8,863 bases of DNA. Source: Sedimentisphaerales bacterium. GTDB lineage: Bacteria; Planctomycetota; Phycisphaerae; Sedimentisphaerales; SM23-30. Below the pieces are notes generated by a model. The model saw only the letters and a list, made by a program, of their open reading frames with translations. It ran no database searches and was not told the DNA's origin. The stretch lies in assembly GCA_030636065.1 (NCBI GenBank), contig DAOVXR010000048.1, positions 1-8,863 on the forward strand. The letters run 5' to 3'. The position numbers were made by a program, and so were the translations under genes. This document shows positions 5,657 to 8,863 of the stretch, one piece after another; position 1 is the stretch's first letter; every line of letters begins with the position of its first letter.

Positions 5657-8647
5657 ATGTTTTCGCGAAGAATTTCATATATTGTCATCATGGTAATATG
5701 TTCTTTCTTCTCCATCGCAAGATCAGGGGGCATGGAAGAGGATATATGCGGCAATCTCCGCTATATTGGTGATTATGCTTGCCAAGATGCACCAATGCCT
5801 GATTATGCTCCTTTTGAATTTGACATCGATTGGGGAAAACAGGGACCTGTTGTCATTGTCTGCGATTGCGGCAGTATTATCCCAGCCAAAGGCCATGTTA
5901 CTCTAAAGAGACCAGATGGTTGGACTCCTTGGTATGAATGTAATGAGAAAGGAGAATATGACGAGAACGACCCTTATAGTCCATATGCGTATCCGCTTGG
6001 CTATACCATTAGACTTGAGTTTGACGACGAGATATTTAGTGCCAGTGAGTGTCCCGGTTCGCCGATAGTGGTGGGCCTGGTAAGTGGAGATTGCGATACT
6101 CTGGAAAAGGCTAAAAAAGCTGTTGTGAAGGTTCATGCTCAAATATACCGGAAAGTGGTGTCGCACAAATGGTGTTGTGGAGGTAGTTGGTATGATTGGC
6201 CATGTGGAGATTGGTGTTGGTACTGTACTAATCCATACAACGGTGCTGCCAGAGTCAAAGGGGAATTTATCGACCTGGGAATTGTGGCAACCGTTAGCGT
6301 CAAATTTAAACCAGGTGATTTTCTCAGTAAATACTGCTCTGGCCCAGGTGATCCTGGTGGCGGAGGCGGAGGTGGTGGCGGAGGTGGAGGTGGAGGCGGC
6401 GGTGGAGGTTGTTCTGGTGGTTCTTGCGGACCAGGGAGTGGATATGGCGGTCTCTCTCACGGAAACGCTGGAGTTGCAGTCCGCTCCAGTCAAAGTGAAA
6501 CCCTCAGTAATTATGGCTCCATTACATCGGGCGGTGAAATTGAAGCCAATGTTGATGGCTTCTGGGTTAGAATCGGCGAGCGACCGGGCTGGTCTGCAAG
6601 TGGGCTGGAATATGATTATGTCTATGATGGGGCAGGAACAACATGTACAAAAATGAGTTTTGATGTCAAAAAAAGGTTAGGTTATAACGATGGGGGGACG
6701 AATTACGAAATTTATCACTATGAACTTGATGGTAATTGGGAAATTATGTGGGATTATTTTACGGATTATTATGGATGGGACCAGTCTGCGATGGATGAGG
6801 ATGTCCGGGGCAGGATACAACTTCGGACGGTTTCAATTTTTGATGGTTCTAACAATACGACTCAAAAAAAGGTTGGATATGGATATAACGAAGAAGGTCT
6901 TGTTACTACCCAGACCAGCTATACCGGGAATGATGATGATGGTTACACAGTCAACGGTAATATTACTTACACCTATGACGCATCAGGCGGGTTGACGATG
7001 TCCGCCGGAGACAGGACGATAGACCTGGAGTTTGAACAGGATGATAACGACCCAAGTATCAAGATGCTTACTAAGGTATCAAGTTGCCCTGACTGCGGTG
7101 GCGGAACTAAAAACTTTGCTGTTGTCGTGGCTCAGACCAATATGATTTTCGATCCGATTGATCCATGCGACCCAAATAGTTACCAGTATTCCGAAAATTA
7201 TAGACCATCCCATTACCTAATCAGTGAAATTAAGGGCGCAGATGGTACAATTCTCGCCAGTTATGATTATGATTCGCAAGATCGTTTCACAGACTACAGG
7301 TTAGGCGATAGTGGAAGTGGAGATATAATTACTAAATGGATATATGATGATGATAACAAGACACTTATTAGACGGGATTATGTCAACGGCAATACATATC
7401 GAGCCAGGGTTTACCAGGCTAATGGCAGTGAGTTGCTAACATCGGAATATCATTATCACGATTTACAAACCGGTGATGTGCTTGATGGTACCTACTCAGA
7501 AACAAGTTATGAATATGAGAGTGATGAATATGGCAATTCCACCAAGATAGTCACCATACTACCTAAAGGAAATAAACATTATAGTTTGAAAAGTTACCAA
7601 AACAAACAATTAAGGACAAATGTCATCCAGCGAGGCAGTGAGTATGGTAATCCGGTCACCGAAAATCAATCTTTTTATCGATGGATTATGGATAAGCCGG
7701 CTATTACTAAACATATCAATGTCTTTGGCGGCATAACTGATTATGACTATCGCTATAATAATCTTATAAGAAGAACTGATCCCGCTCCTGGATCCGGACT
7801 GGGAGATCATCTTGCTCGACAGGTTACGGAATACGAATACGATTCACATAACAGATTGACTCTTGAGCATCATCAGCGTCAGACAGGTGCGAGTGAGTAC
7901 ATTTTGGTTGCCACAAAATATGATTACGACGACTATGGCAATCTGAAAACACAAATCGATGATTTTGACGATGGAAATCCGACTGACAGTCTTAATCTGA
8001 CGACGACTTACGCATACAACGCATACAATGAACTGACCAAAGTAACCGATCCCAAGGGCAATGTCCGCAAGACATATTATTCCAATTCAGGTGCTGTGAT
8101 TGGCGAAGCTGTCTATGCTGTCTATACAGAGGTGCAAAAGGATGCCATAAGTGCCGGCAAATACACTTATGATTCAAACGGTTGGCTCATCACCAAGAGT
8201 GTTGTTGATTCGGAAAATGTGTTTGCCGAGACTGACCTGGAAAACGATCTTGATCCCGCCAGTCCAACTATGAATCTTCCCTGGATACATGAAGTCTACC
8301 AGTACGACCAATACGGTCGTCGCACGGCGGTGATTGCCGATGCCGGAGCCGAAGGCAAGAATTTAACTACTACCTATGAATACAATAATCAGTCTGAAAT
8401 TGTTAGAGTTATCCGTCCGGACAGCCGTTATACAGAGACGGTTCGTGACGGCCGCGGCTTAGTCGAACTGGAGATTACCGGAATAAAAGAAGCTAATGAA
8501 TATACTCCTAAAGCCACCACAGGATTTTCTTATGACCTCAATGGAAATTTAACCAAAAAAGTAAATCCGGAAGGAGTAACGGAGATTTATTCTTACGATC
8601 ACTTTGATCGCATGATAAGGTACCATCGTGTCGGGGCAGGTCAATAA
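5657..8647 (+). CDS. Secreted YD-repeat (RHS-like) protein with Trp/Cys-rich N-terminal domain
   Basis: 996 residues; AAGGAG (5645-5650) is 6 nt before the ATG. Residues 1-25 form a signal peptide (RR, then a hydrophobic stretch ending near SIARSGG). Residues 26-230 are an unrecognised domain with about 14 cysteines, including a W/C-rich patch at 172-190 (WCCGGSWYDWPCGDWCWYC). Then come an 18-Gly linker (234-251), a CSGGSC pair (252-257), and from about 315 to the end many YD-type repeats, e.g. YDYDSQDRF (536), YEYDSHNRL (726), YDYDDYGNL (755), YTYDSNGWL (836), YQYDQYGRR (881), FSYDLNGNL (957), YSYDHFDRM (978). A CPDC pair lies at 477-480; no Cys occurs after 504. The array should form a beta-shell or filament outside the cell. 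The conserved RHS core that normally closes the shell is missing and the protein stops at VGAGQ. Possibly co-transcribed with the upstream gene; no strong promoter is seen in the 85-nt gap. Confidence 0.85.
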   Translation: MFSRRISYIVIMVICSFFSIARSGGMEEDICGNLRYIGDYACQDAPMPDYAPFEFDIDWGKQGPVVIVCDCGSIIPAKGHVTLKRPDGWTPWYECNEKGEYDENDPYSPYAYPLGYTIRLEFDDEIFSASECPGSPIVVGLVSGDCDTLEKAKKAVVKVHAQIYRKVVSHKWCCGGSWYDWPCGDWCWYCTNPYNGAARVKGEFIDLGIVATVSVKFKPGDFLSKYCSGPGDPGGGGGGGGGGGGGGGGGGCSGGSCGPGSGYGGLSHGNAGVAVRSSQSETLSNYGSITSGGEIEANVDGFWVRIGERPGWSASGLEYDYVYDGAGTTCTKMSFDVKKRLGYNDGGTNYEIYHYELDGNWEIMWDYFTDYYGWDQSAMDEDVRGRIQLRTVSIFDGSNNTTQKKVGYGYNEEGLVTTQTSYTGNDDDGYTVNGNITYTYDASGGLTMSAGDRTIDLEFEQDDNDPSIKMLTKVSSCPDCGGGTKNFAVVVAQTNMIFDPIDPCDPNSYQYSENYRPSHYLISEIKGADGTILASYDYDSQDRFTDYRLGDSGSGDIITKWIYDDDNKTLIRRDYVNGNTYRARVYQANGSELLTSEYHYHDLQTGDVLDGTYSETSYEYESDEYGNSTKIVTILPKGNKHYSLKSYQNKQLRTNVIQRGSEYGNPVTENQSFYRWIMDKPAITKHINVFGGITDYDYRYNNLIRRTDPAPGSGLGDHLARQVTEYEYDSHNRLTLEHHQRQTGASEYILVATKYDYDDYGNLKTQIDDFDDGNPTDSLNLTTTYAYNAYNELTKVTDPKGNVRKTYYSNSGAVIGEAVYAVYTEVQKDAISAGKYTYDSNGWLITKSVVDSENVFAETDLENDLDPASPTMNLPWIHEVYQYDQYGRRTAVIADAGAEGKNLTTTYEYNNQSEIVRVIRPDSRYTETVRDGRGLVELEITGIKEANEYTPKATTGFSYDLNGNLTKKVNPEGVTEIYSYDHFDRMIRYHRVGAGQ
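6356..6409 (+). repeat. Run of 18 glycine codons
   Basis: Encodes G234-G251 of the YD-repeat protein. Codons alternate among GGT, GGC and GGA with no perfect repeat longer than a few codons, so it is not a pure simple-sequence tract. It links the Cys-rich domain to the rest, flanked by GDP and CSGGSC. Confidence 0.9.
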
Positions 8648-8692
8648 GACGTTAACTCTTTGAATGAAGCAATAAATAATGGGCTCGTATTG

Positions 8693-8863
8693 ATGAATAG
8701 CTTGACGCATAAAAGGCTGATGGTTTGGGTTTTACCTGTAGTGTGGCTGATAGTATCGGTTGTCGTGTGACGCATGCGGATATGGTGGCATACTGGAAGC
8801 GGGATGGCGACAGTATTGCCAAAGAGAGTTCGGGTAACGATCATGATGGTATTTTTCGAAGGC
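8693..8863 (+). pseudogene. Frameshifted or mis-sequenced start of a secreted LamG-domain protein (partial)
   Basis: The ATG at 8693 opens a 25-codon ORF, MNSLTHKRLMVWVLPVVWL then IVSVVV and TGA (8768-8770), which looks like a complete signal peptide: basic start, then a long hydrophobic core. In the -1 frame the sequence is open from 8713 to the end of the window and reads VTHADMVAYWKRDGDS then IAKESSGNDHDG, the typical beginning of a LamG/concanavalin-like domain directly after a signal peptidase site (THA-D). One missing base (or two extra) around 8755-8767 would join the two. Neither ribosome binding site nor slippery heptamer is evident. The rest lies outside the window. It could be a real decay, a sequencing error, or a gene starting elsewhere. 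Confidence 0.5.

Noticed and set aside
5903..6493. Minus-strand 196-codon ORF opposite the YD-repeat gene
   Set aside because: The Thr/Ser-rich translation is the antisense of the glycine run and neighbouring codons; no start signals and the opposite frame is clearly coding.
6135..6656. Long plus-strand ORF (173 codons) inside the YD-repeat gene
   Set aside because: It is an out-of-frame shadow; its low-complexity Val/Ala/Glu part comes from the glycine-codon run read in another frame.

Overview
The window looks like a chromosomal accessory region of a moderately AT-rich bacterium, most likely a planctomycete of the Phycisphaerae kind. That placement is an inference. It rests on a secreted YD-repeat protein with a Cys-rich front, a secreted LamG protein, a DUF2723 glycosyltransferase with C-terminal TPRs, and sparse gene packing. 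Most genes have clear Shine-Dalgarno sites and several have sigma70-like promoters.

Left part (1-1260): a ferritin-like/rubrerythrin-type four-helix protein lies on the minus strand. A 25-residue, almost wholly basic protein (possibly ribosome-associated) diverges from it. A 77-residue orphan protein converges on the basic one, and a structured, probably bidirectional terminator sits between them.

Middle gap (1148-2210): about 1 kb without an established gene, but not empty. It holds a repeat family (core CGCCAAAAGTCC, three copies in the window) arranged so that alternative hairpins can form, GGCAAT motifs spaced 10-11 bp apart, a possible 39-codon ORF with a good ribosome binding site, and a 17-nt piece matching the 3' end of a serine tRNA. 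The tRNA piece may be a scar of an integrated element. The rest is very AT-rich with short phased repeats.

Glycosylation pair (2211-5571): a large multi-TM DUF2723/GT117-family protein with C-terminal TPRs (minus strand) is divergent from a Dpm1-like polyprenyl-phosphate mannose synthase (plus strand). The natural reading is that the second makes the lipid-linked sugar and the first transfers it to exported proteins.

Right part (5657-8863): a 996-residue secreted protein has an unusual Trp/Cys-rich N-terminal domain, an 18-glycine linker and a long YD-repeat (RHS-like) array, but no visible RHS core at the end. Downstream, a signal-peptide-like start and a LamG (concanavalin-like) domain lie in different frames, suggesting a frameshifted or mis-sequenced second secreted protein that runs off the window.

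I see no CRISPR array, rRNA, complete tRNA or recognisable transposase.
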